DNA from: Acidobacteriaceae bacterium
Lineage (GTDB): Bacteria > Acidobacteriota > Terriglobia > Terriglobales > Acidobacteriaceae
Length of the DNA: 10,325 bases
Direction: 5' to 3'
Assembly: GCA_003165855.1 (NCBI GenBank)
Contig: PMXH01000275.1
Coordinates: 344 to 10,668, forward strand
Under the pieces are notes generated by a model. The model had not been told where the DNA came from and did no database searches. It saw only the letters and a list, made by a program, of their open reading frames with translations. Shown piece after piece: positions 1 to 5,738 of this stretch. Position numbers and translations under genes: made by a program. Position 1 is the first letter of the stretch; each line of letters opens with the position of its first letter.

Positions 1-1341
1 GGCGCGATCTATGCCGAAGATCTGATCGACTTCGCAGCCGACGGCCAGCTCTGTGTGGACCGCACTTCTTCACGCCTGTTGCCCGGGCCCTGCGATTCCT
101 GCGAGACTTACACCGCCAAGCCTGCGGCCCGCTGCGCTTACGGCGATCACGTGCTCTACAACCAGATGGTCGACACCTGGTCGATGCGCAACTGGAGGCC
201 GGGCGACGAATCGGGTCACGATCATTTCTTCGCCGCGTTCGACAAATTCGGGCTGGCCTCGCACACCCATGTGGCGGAGGCGATTGCCGCAGCCACCAAC
301 CGCGCTGGCATGGACCATCTGCAGTATGTGGAGTTCATGCACACCGCCGATGCCGGTGCGGCGGCGCAACTGGCGGGAAAAGTCGAGTGGGTTCAGGACT
401 TCGCCAAAATGCGCGACGCGCTGTTAGCCGCAGGTATGAAAGATGTGGCCGTGGAAACTGGCAAGAGACTCGCCGCCGAGGATGCCAAGGCCAAGGAAAT
501 TCTCAAGTGCGGAACCGCGGATGCCGCGCCGGGATGCAATGTGACCGTGCGCTATCTTTATCAGGTGCTGCGCGGGTTGCCGCATGAAGTCGTGTTTGCG
601 CAGATTCTGCTGGGCTTCGAACTCGCCTCGTCCGATCCACGTTTTGTTGGATTGAACCTGGTGATGCCCGAGGACTGGTACGTGCCCATCCACGACTTCA
701 ACGAGCACATGGCGATGCTCGATTATCTGCACACCGTCTATCCCAAGGTGCACATCACGCTGCACGCCGGTGAACTTGCCATGGGACTTGTTCCGCCCGA
801 GGATCTCACGTTTCACGTTCGCGCCTCGGTCGAGCGCGGTCACGCGGAGCGCATCGGCCACGGGGTTTCCGTGATGAACGAAACGGATCCGATTGCGTTA
901 CTGCATGAAATGGCGGAGCGTAACGTGCTCGTTGAAATCGCGCTGACCTCAAACGATATGATCCTTGGCATCAGCGGGGACGACCATCCGCTGCCGATTT
1001 ACATGAAGTACGGCGTTCCTGTGGCGCTGGCAACCGACGATGAAGGCGTATCTCGCTCGGACCTGACGCATGAATATTTACGCGCGATTGAGAGTTACCG
1101 CTTGTCCTATGTGGATTTGAAGCGCATGGCACGGCAAAGCCTGGAGCACAGCTTCCTGCCCGGCCAGAGCCTGTGGATGGACACGAAACTGGTATTTCGC
1201 ATGGCGCCGGCGTGCGCAGGGGATGCGGCAGCTCCGGACAAGCCATCGGCTGCATGCGAGCAATTTCTCGCTTCGAATGAACGTGCGCGGATGCAGTGGA
1301 AGCTGGAAGTCGAGTTCGCCAAGTTCGAGAAGAGATATTAG
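1..1341 (+). CDS. Adenosine deaminase superfamily protein (ADGF/CECR1-like), 5'-truncated
   Basis: The frame is open from base 1 to the TAG at 1339-1341, so the gene begins outside the window; the GTG at 55 is internal. Numbering from the first codon (446 residues remain), the metal-dependent deaminase core is clear. HAGE at about 255-258 (bases 763-774) carries the catalytic Glu, GHG at 286-288 a catalytic His, then TSN at 316-318 and TDD at 345-347 with the metal-binding Asp. The N-terminal metal-binding HxH pair must lie upstream. The expected reaction is adenosine to inosine plus ammonia. A cysteine-rich stretch (PGPCDSC near 28-34, more Cys at 45, 170 and 179, and two near the C-terminus) and insertions relative to compact cytosolic enzymes suggest an exported, disulfide-bonded ADGF-like enzyme; this is inference because the signal-peptide region is missing. 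The Pro usual after the TDD motif is replaced by Glu. The ERCC4 gene starts 34 bp downstream and may be co-transcribed. Confidence 0.88.
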   Translation, partial: GAIYAEDLIDFAADGQLCVDRTSSRLLPGPCDSCETYTAKPAARCAYGDHVLYNQMVDTWSMRNWRPGDESGHDHFFAAFDKFGLASHTHVAEAIAAATNRAGMDHLQYVEFMHTADAGAAAQLAGKVEWVQDFAKMRDALLAAGMKDVAVETGKRLAAEDAKAKEILKCGTADAAPGCNVTVRYLYQVLRGLPHEVVFAQILLGFELASSDPRFVGLNLVMPEDWYVPIHDFNEHMAMLDYLHTVYPKVHITLHAGELAMGLVPPEDLTFHVRASVERGHAERIGHGVSVMNETDPIALLHEMAERNVLVEIALTSNDMILGISGDDHPLPIYMKYGVPVALATDDEGVSRSDLTHEYLRAIESYRLSYVDLKRMARQSLEHSFLPGQSLWMDTKLVFRMAPACAGDAAAPDKPSAACEQFLASNERARMQWKLEVEFAKFEKRY

Positions 1342-1375
1342 AAGTAGCGCCGACCGTCGCTACATCTGGAGAAGC

Positions 1376-1978
1376 ATGCCCCGCAAGCCGCGAACGTTGA
1401 TTGGCTCGCCCCTGGAATGGCAGATGAGCGCGTCGCCAGTCGCTCATCCTATCGTTCCCGTGCTGGCCGAGCGCGGCGGCACGCAACTGCGCACGCCGCT
1501 GCCGGTCGTGGTAGTCGACACGCGTGAGCAAATCCCGCTTTCGTTCCGACGCTTCAAAGGCTGGTTTGCCGGGGTCGAAATGCGCGCTCTGGCGCTGGGC
1601 GATTACAGCGTGGCCGGGATGGAAGATTCTTGTGTGGTCGAGCGCAAAGATCTTTCCGACCTGGTTCACTCCTTCACCGAGAATCGGGCAGTGTTTGTAA
1701 AACGGCTGCGGCGCATGAGCGAGCTTCCTCACAGCTTGCTAGTCATTACTGCGCCGCTCAGCCAGATCAAGAGCCCGTACCCGCACGGCCGGGGCAAACC
1801 TAACCAGGTTACTCAGTCTCTGATCGCGGTGTTGGTCGGCCTGCGCCTGCCTTTTGTTTGCACGGAGACGCACGAACTGGGAGAGGAAATCGTTGCGTCT
1901 TATCTGTATCAAACGTTCTTATATGATTGGCTGGAACGCAACGGCCACGGGCGATTCTTGGTGGATGACGATTTGTAG
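1376..1978 (+). CDS. ERCC4-domain (XPF/Mus81-type) nuclease
   Basis: A 200-residue protein consisting mainly of one ERCC4 nuclease domain. The hallmark motifs appear in order: VVVVDTRE at 44-51, GDYS at 75-78 and VERKDLSD at 88-95, which matches the family signature ERKxxxD. These acidic residues and the Lys bind metal and cut DNA, usually at branched or flap structures. No helicase and no clear helix-hairpin-helix tail is seen, so it may act as a stand-alone nuclease; the substrate is unknown. The ATG at 1376 is chosen because GGAG (1368-1371) lies just upstream and the reading frame before it (from 1223) overlaps the deaminase gene and has no protein-like composition. It lies 34 bp after the deaminase stop and ends 23 bp before the stop of the convergent gene. 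Residues 1-40 precede the domain and look unstructured. Confidence 0.87.
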   Translation: MPRKPRTLIGSPLEWQMSASPVAHPIVPVLAERGGTQLRTPLPVVVVDTREQIPLSFRRFKGWFAGVEMRALALGDYSVAGMEDSCVVERKDLSDLVHSFTENRAVFVKRLRRMSELPHSLLVITAPLSQIKSPYPHGRGKPNQVTQSLIAVLVGLRLPFVCTETHELGEEIVASYLYQTFLYDWLERNGHGRFLVDDDL

Positions 1979-2001
1979 TTTAGCCCAAAGGAGTCCGGCA
2001 G

Positions 2002-2976
2002 CTAAGGATTCGAAGTCCGAGCCTTACTCGGTCGTGCGCCCACCGGGAACCAGACCCCCACCCAGAAAGCAGCTAGAGTAGCAACGTTTAAGAACGCCCA
2101 AAGCCCCCTGCTGCCAAGCCGTACCGGGAAGATGGGGTTATAGAAGAGAGCAACCGCCCCGTAGGCCCAGAGCCACCAGTTCGACCGAGCGGGATACGCA
2201 TTCGCGAATCCAACAGCTGCGGCGAGGCAGAAAATCGATCGCAGTAAGACGTAAAAACCGTATGGAAGTTTCGCCAGGCCCAAGATCGCAGCAAGAGTAC
2301 AGGCGATCGCGAGTTGCCAAGGCAGAAAACCTAGGCCATGAGTGAACGAATGTCTCCGGGCAAAACGGTCGGGTCGCCCCGTGTGTACAGGTGCCAAGAC
2401 CGTGTCGTAGGCCACGTTCGGCTCTGGCGCCGGAAGCCTCTCCAACCACCTGCCGAACTCGGCGCGGACGAAAAGGGGAAATGCGATGTCGATTGGAGTC
2501 CCTTCGACAGATGGGTAAGCCTGATGCATTGCCTCTACGATTTTCGACCGACTCAACGAGCCTTCTGCATCGCTGTTCCAGTCGCCGTCCCAGAGGAAAC
2601 GTTCGAAAGCGCAGGCCAGCCTTTCTTCGCAGTCTGGTTGCCATGCTCCCTCTTTGATTTCTAACCATTCTTCGAGCTTCGAGATCGTTTCCTTGGGCAG
2701 GCTACGTCGGAGCGCGTGGACAAATGCGTGGAAGAAGTCGGCAACGTTAGATGTCGGACGCAAGCTAATTATCGCCCTCCCGTCAGGCTGAAAGTCAACT
2801 AGCCCGCGGGCGCACCAAGCCGCCGTACGGATCGGATTCGGTAGTTTTGCCCGCTGCTCCAGATCGCGGAGTTCCGTACTTAGGAGAGCCCTCTCTTGAG
2901 AAGACAGGATATGAGCGAGTCGTCCACGGACTTCCTGGATCCGCCGCGCCAATTCATCCGATCCGGTGACAGCCAA
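2002..2976 (-). CDS. Degenerate phage-type metallopeptidase-like domain fused to a DUF6804-like membrane domain
   Basis: A 324-residue protein read from a TTG (2976), with GGGGG seven bases upstream; the frame is open back to a TAA with no ATG, so the start is uncertain. Residues 7-45 are charged and probably helical. Residues about 48-182 resemble the zinc-peptidase-like module of phage large polyvalent proteins: an aromatic/Gly strand ending RAIISL, then HAFVH (83-87) where HExxH would be expected, then an AWxxDxEERLACAFERFLWDG helix (111-131) and a tail ending FGRWLERLP. The catalytic Glu of HExxH is Ala, so peptidase activity is unlikely. Residues about 219-311 hold four hydrophobic segments (219-235, 243-262, 268-284, 291-311) with NPIFPVRL, recalling the DUF6804 family. 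Its codon use (CTA, ATA, AGG, AGT) looks less biased than in its neighbours, consistent with acquisition. It separates two purine genes. Function unknown; family links are from memory and need profile searches. Confidence 0.72.
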   Translation of the reverse strand: MAVTGSDELARRIQEVRGRLAHILSSQERALLSTELRDLEQRAKLPNPIRTAAWCARGLVDFQPDGRAIISLRPTSNVADFFHAFVHALRRSLPKETISKLEEWLEIKEGAWQPDCEERLACAFERFLWDGDWNSDAEGSLSRSKIVEAMHQAYPSVEGTPIDIAFPLFVRAEFGRWLERLPAPEPNVAYDTVLAPVHTGRPDRFARRHSFTHGLGFLPWQLAIACTLAAILGLAKLPYGFYVLLRSIFCLAAAVGFANAYPARSNWWLWAYGAVALFYNPIFPVRLGSRGLWAFLNVATLAAFWVGVWFPVGARPSKARTSNP

Positions 2977-3032
2977 GGCTAAACCCCCAACGACGGCAGC
3001 ATTTTAGCAGAGCGGCGCAATTCGGGGCCGAT

Positions 3033-3061
3033 TTGATTTGTTCGGACGTTACAGGTAAAAC
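3033..3061 (+). promoter_or_regulatory. Possible sigma-70 promoter of the purine nucleoside phosphorylase gene
   Basis: TTGATT (3033-3038) and TAAAAC (3056-3061) each match four of six consensus bases and are separated by exactly 17 bp. Transcription would start near 3068, leaving a leader of only about nine bases before the ATG at 3077. This fits the lack of a convincing Shine-Dalgarno sequence there. Seen by eye only. Confidence 0.33.
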
Positions 3062-3076
3062 GTTTCTTCGGCAATC

Positions 3077-3922
3077 ATGGATGATGAATTCACACTCGCG
3101 GAAACGGCGGCGCAATTTGTATTGCAGCGCGCCCCGTTGCGTCCAAAAATTGGCCTGGTCTTAGGTTCCGGCCTCGGCGGCTTCGCCGATTCTCTCACCG
3201 ACGCGACTCGCATTCCGTTCGCCGAGATCCCTGCCTTCCCGCGCTCGACCGCGATTGGCCACGCCGGACAGATGGTGATCGGCAAAGCAGGCGCCGTCCC
3301 CGTCGCAGTGATGCAAGGACGCGTGCATCTTTATGAAGGTTACTCGGCGCAGCAAGTCGCTTTCCCCATCCGCGTCTTCGGCCGCATGGGAATTCGCGCG
3401 GTTATCCTGACCAACGCGGCGGGGGGGATCAATCTGAATTACCAGCAGGGCGCGCTGGTGCTGATCCGCGACCACATCAACCTGCAGGGAGCAAATCCCT
3501 TGGTCGGTCCGAACGATGACCGCCTCGGCGTCCGCTTCCCCGACATGACGCGCGCCTACGCCAAATCGTATCGCGAGCTGGCCCGAGAAGAAGCCGCTAA
3601 GCTGGGCATGACGCTCCATGAAGGGGTTTACGCGGCACTGCTCGGGCCCAGTTACGAGACGCCCGCCGAAATCAAATATCTGCGAGCCATCGGCGCGGAT
3701 CTGGTCGGAATGTCGACGGCGTTCGAGGTGATCGCCGCGCGTCACATGGGAATCAAAGTTCTCGCCATCTCATGCGTCACCAATATGGCCGCCGGGATTC
3801 TCGATCAGCCGCTCTCCCACCGGGAAGTCATGGAAACCGGCGAGCGCGTCAAGACCAGCTTCGAGGCACTGCTGCGCGCCGTGCTGCCGCGCATACAAGA
3901 CGACAAAGGCATCGCAGAATAA
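3077..3922 (+). CDS. punA: Purine nucleoside phosphorylase, trimeric 6-oxopurine type
   Basis: A 281-residue, full-length member of the PNP/MTAP phosphorylase family (usual length about 270-290). It cleaves inosine or guanosine with phosphate to give hypoxanthine or guanine plus ribose-1-phosphate, in the cytoplasm. Motifs in order: GSGLG at 30-34 (phosphate-binding Ser), GHAG at 61-64, GRVHLYEGY at 81-89 (phosphate and ribose contacts), NAAGG at 113-117, GPSYET at 190-195 (the base-binding Glu), GMS at 211-213, and TN at 235-236. The Glu/Asn pair is typical of enzymes specific for 6-oxopurines rather than methylthioadenosine. The start at 3077 places the first motif at the usual distance, although no strong ribosome binding site precedes it. 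It lies in the same direction as the upstream deaminase gene, whose product inosine is its substrate, but an opposite-strand gene separates them. A 100-bp inverted repeat follows its stop. Confidence 0.95.
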   Translation: MDDEFTLAETAAQFVLQRAPLRPKIGLVLGSGLGGFADSLTDATRIPFAEIPAFPRSTAIGHAGQMVIGKAGAVPVAVMQGRVHLYEGYSAQQVAFPIRVFGRMGIRAVILTNAAGGINLNYQQGALVLIRDHINLQGANPLVGPNDDRLGVRFPDMTRAYAKSYRELAREEAAKLGMTLHEGVYAALLGPSYETPAEIKYLRAIGADLVGMSTAFEVIAARHMGIKVLAISCVTNMAAGILDQPLSHREVMETGERVKTSFEALLRAVLPRIQDDKGIAE

Positions 3923-3932
3923 ATTAAATGCT

Positions 3933-4032
3933 GTCATCCCGAGCAAAGCGAGGGACCTTGGTGTTTGCTTGCGCCACGTCATTGTTGGCGCCGTGAGCAA
4001 GAACCAAGGTCCCTGGCGTCGCTCGGGATGAC
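3933..4032. repeat. 100-bp imperfect inverted repeat between convergent genes
   Basis: The left arm (3933-3962, beginning GTCATCCCGAGC) and right arm (4003-4032, ending GCTCGGGATGAC) are reverse complements over 30 bases with about five mismatches around the centre of the arm. About 40 bases lie between them, with a partial inner pairing (TTGCTTGCGCC against GGCGCCGTGAGCAA). The arms match a GTCATCCCGAGCGAAGCGAGGGACC-type repeat that I recall as common between genes in Acidobacteriota. It begins 10 bp after the phosphorylase stop and ends 18 bp before the stop of the DUF62 gene, so it could act as a two-way transcription terminator. TTTT follows on the plus strand at 4038-4041. Confidence 0.8.
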
Positions 4033-4050
4033 AAGGGTTTTAATCCAGCA

Positions 4051-5040
4051 TCACTTCCGCGGAATAAACAATTCCACCGGCGGCTTCACCCCGTACACCG
4101 CCGAGAAACTTCCCTGGTTCACCGCCATCGCGAAATGCCCGCGCGAGTCGATATACAGCAAAGGCTGCCCCAGCGCCACATCGCTGAACGTCCGCACGAA
4201 CTTGATCTTCAACTCTTTCTCCCCGACCTTCACCGGAACTTCCTGGCCGCGCTGGTAGCCAAGCTTCAGAAAATCCTCAGCGTCCAGGTTCGTCACCAGA
4301 TTGCCGAACGGACCGTCGGTCGCAATCACCTCCGCCGTAATCCCGTGCTCGTCAAGCCGCGCCGCCTTCAATTCCAGCCGCACCAGCTTTGCAACCGGCA
4401 TCTCCGGACCCACCTTCGTCCAATCGTCGCCCCGCGCCACATGCGCTCCCGCCGGAGAAAAAATGTCGCGCCCGTGAAATGTCGACGATAGCTTGGTGCC
4501 GATCATCCAATCCGTATTTGTGATCTCGTGTACGCTCTCGATGCCGTCGCGCTGCTCCACCAGCGTGAGCAGTCCGTTGTCCGGCAATACAAAATACTGC
4601 CCGCGTTTCGACTTGGCGACGATCGCCTTGCGCGTGCTGCCCACCGTCGGATCGATCACCACCACGAAAACCGTTCCCGCCGGAAAGTAAGGCGTGGCGC
4701 CGTAAAGAAAACGCGCGCCATCGAGAATGGAAAACGGCGTCACCTGATGCGTCAGATCGACGATGCGCACCTCCGGCATAATCGAATACATCACGCCCCG
4801 GCAAATGGCCACCGAGTCATCCACCACGCCGAAGTCGGTCATGAAGACGATGGTCTGCGGATACCTCACGCCTTGCGCGCTCACAAGCGTCGAGAATGCA
4901 AGCGTCAGCGCCAGCAGCACGGCAAGCCCGTGGCTCGTATAGGTCGCAAAAAACTTTGCCCCGTGATGCGGCTTTGAAAGGGCGCGACTTCCAGTCGCGC
5001 CGTAAAGGCCGAAAAACGTCAACAGCGGCTTCAGCCGCAT
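4051..5040 (-). CDS. Exported SAM hydroxide adenosyltransferase (DUF62, chlorinase/fluorinase fold)
   Basis: A 329-residue protein of the DUF62 family, whose studied members hydrolyse S-adenosylmethionine to adenosine and methionine. Numbering from the ATG at 5040: TDFG at 68-71, D130 and R137 in VVVIDPTVGSTR, PDNG at 153-156, H189 in FHGRD, and the FGN motif at 245-247. The Asp-Arg-His triad that marks the hydroxide-using branch is therefore present; the usual Gly after DP is Thr. Residues 38-54 are a strong hydrophobic segment followed by VSA-QG, a plausible signal-peptidase site near residue 55, so export is predicted, which is unusual for an enzyme using SAM. The start at 5040 is preferred over 5046 because AGGAGG (5047-5052) directly abuts the first ATG but is six bases from the second. 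Residues 1-20 are encoded by a palindromic repeat, so the n-region of the signal peptide is repeat-derived. It is divergent from the PPOX gene. Confidence 0.88.
   Translation of the reverse strand: MRLKPLLTFFGLYGATGSRALSKPHHGAKFFATYTSHGLAVLLALTLAFSTLVSAQGVRYPQTIVFMTDFGVVDDSVAICRGVMYSIMPEVRIVDLTHQVTPFSILDGARFLYGATPYFPAGTVFVVVIDPTVGSTRKAIVAKSKRGQYFVLPDNGLLTLVEQRDGIESVHEITNTDWMIGTKLSSTFHGRDIFSPAGAHVARGDDWTKVGPEMPVAKLVRLELKAARLDEHGITAEVIATDGPFGNLVTNLDAEDFLKLGYQRGQEVPVKVGEKELKIKFVRTFSDVALGQPLLYIDSRGHFAMAVNQGSFSAVYGVKPPVELFIPRK
4980..5040 (-). repeat. Double-hairpin palindromic element, copy A, forming the 5' end of the DUF62 gene
   Basis: Two hairpins lie 23 bases apart. GGCGCGACT / AGTCGCGCC (4981-4989 and 4993-5001) is a perfect 9-bp stem with a three-base loop. 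GCGGCT / AGCCGC (5025-5030 and 5033-5038) is a perfect 6-bp stem with a two-base loop. On the minus strand the element begins ATGC and ends GCGCGCC-like, with CTTTACGGCGCGACTGGAAG inside, and it resembles copy B at 5650-5711. It is wholly coding: it provides the start codon and first 20 codons of the DUF62 protein. Confidence 0.75.
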
Positions 5041-5046
5041 AACCAT

Positions 5047-5052
5047 CCTCCT
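5047..5052 (-). promoter_or_regulatory. Perfect Shine-Dalgarno sequence deciding the DUF62 start
   Basis: The minus strand reads AGGAGG followed by ATGGTTATG. The first ATG (5046) has zero spacing and the second (5040) has an optimal six bases. The second ATG is also the boundary of the repeat element, so the ribosome binding site is native sequence while the start codon belongs to the repeat. Confidence 0.7.
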
Positions 5053-5134
5053 GTTTCACCTGCAAATCTTTGGCCTGCCAGAATACTCGGGACTGTCGCA
5101 CCATCGCAAATCCCCGCGCTCCGTCCCTCCGATC

Positions 5135-5140
5135 TATAAT
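5135..5140 (+). promoter_or_regulatory. Perfect -10 hexamer upstream of the PPOX gene
   Basis: TATAAT at 5135-5140 lies 38 bp before the ATG at 5179, in the divergent intergenic region of about 130 bp. No good -35 hexamer is found 16-18 bp upstream (the bases there are C-rich), so activity may need an activator or the match may be fortuitous. Confidence 0.42.
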
Positions 5141-5178
5141 GTTCTGTTCTGTCCACGCCCGACCGCAAGGAGGTCTTC

Positions 5179-5577
5179 ATGTCCGCAGTCATCCCCGAGA
5201 AATACCGCGATCTGTTCCAGAAGCGCGCATTCGCCAGCCTGGGCACGCTCATGCCCGACGGCCGCCCGCAGGTCACACCCGTCTGGTGCGACTTCGACGG
5301 CGAGCACGTCATCTTCAATTCCGCCAAAGGACGCCAGAAAGACCGCAACGTGCGCCGCGATCCCCGCGTCTCTCTGGCTGTGGTCGATCCCGAGAACCCC
5401 TACCGCTATCTCGAAATCCGCGGCCGCGTCGTCGAGATCACCGAAGATGGCGCCAGCGCGCACATCGACAAGATGGCCAAGAAATATCTCGGCGTCGATA
5501 AATATCCCTATGGCCAGCCCGGCGAAGTCCGCGTCCTCTACAAAATAAAACCCGAGCACACCACCGTAATGGGCTAG
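5179..5577 (+). CDS. PPOX-class flavin split-barrel protein, probably F420-dependent
   Basis: A 132-residue protein with the split-barrel fold typical of pyridoxamine-phosphate-oxidase-like proteins and of small F420-dependent reductases (TIGR03618 type). Visible signatures are FASLGTLMPDGRPQVTPVWCDFDGEHVIFNSAKGRQKDRN (residues about 18-54, given here only as the start LGTLMPDGRPQ and the end KGRQKDRN), a basic RNVRRDPRVSLAV strand, YRYLEIRGRVVEI, and a C-terminal KYLGVDKYPY segment. The basic KGR/KDRN region is where the cofactor phosphate usually binds. The likely role is a two-electron reduction or simply cofactor binding; the substrate is unknown. The start is well supported by AAGGAGG (5167-5173) five bases before the ATG. 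It is monocistronic as far as can be seen: repeats of about 150 bp separate it from the next gene. Confidence 0.88.
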   Translation: MSAVIPEKYRDLFQKRAFASLGTLMPDGRPQVTPVWCDFDGEHVIFNSAKGRQKDRNVRRDPRVSLAVVDPENPYRYLEIRGRVVEITEDGASAHIDKMAKKYLGVDKYPYGQPGEVRVLYKIKPEHTTVMG

Positions 5578-5607
5578 GTCGCCGCAAGCAAGTCTTGAAC
5601 CGGACCG

Positions 5608-5649
5608 GGCAAATCAGGATTCGTGTCAGGCAAATCAGGATTCGTATCA
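5608..5649. repeat. Two tandem 21-bp repeats
   Basis: GGCAAATCAGGATTCGTGTCA (5608-5628) is repeated at once at 5629-5649 with a single change (G to A at the eighteenth base). The pair directly abuts palindromic element B, which starts at 5650. Its role is unknown; it may mark an insertion or slippage event. Confidence 0.88.
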
Positions 5650-5711
5650 GGGCACGCCTTCAGGCGTGCCGAAAGAGCAGTATTTTTCGGTGCGCCTTTA
5701 GGCGCTGGCAT
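5650..5711 (-). repeat. Double-hairpin palindromic element, copy B, between PPOX and homoserine dehydrogenase genes
   Basis: A perfect 8-bp stem with TTCA loop (GGCACGCC at 5651-5658 and GGCGTGCC at 5663-5670) is followed after 21 bases by a 5-bp stem with TTTA loop (GCGCC at 5692-5696 and GGCGC at 5701-5705). Length (62 bp), order of hairpins and flanking bases (GGGC at one end, GCAT at the other) match copy A at 4980-5040. In minus-strand reading both start ATGC, and both carry CTTT-CGGC-CG-CTG-AG-CG-GCCC near the other end. It ends 13 bp before the Shine-Dalgarno sequence of the dehydrogenase. Confidence 0.75.
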
Positions 5712-5724
5712 TCGCAACCGCGTT

Positions 5725-5738
5725 AGGGGTCGCTCATT
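5725..5738 (+). promoter_or_regulatory. Ribosome binding site and probable non-canonical ATT start of homoserine dehydrogenase
   Basis: AGGGG (5725-5729) lies six bases before ATT at 5736. The frame has a TAG stop at 5724-5726 and no ATG, GTG, TTG or CTG between it and the conserved Rossmann motif; the only codons are GGG, TCG, CTC and ATT before CGC ACC TAC. ATT is therefore the best-placed initiator, a rare start known for example from infC. Confidence 0.5.

Noticed and set aside
424..861. Minus-strand frame of 145 codons within the deaminase gene
   Set aside because: Antisense shadow of a gene with clear catalytic motifs.
1979..2025. A tRNA-like T-arm, CTTCGAATCC on the minus strand
   Set aside because: The stem pairs only three bases, there is no anticodon or acceptor arm around it, and the bases encode the C-terminus of the 2002-2976 protein.
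3419..3427. Run of seven G in the phosphorylase gene, a possible slippage or phase-variation site
   Set aside because: The run encodes the conserved Gly-Gly of NAAGG, and the frame is intact; one short run is not evidence of phase variation.
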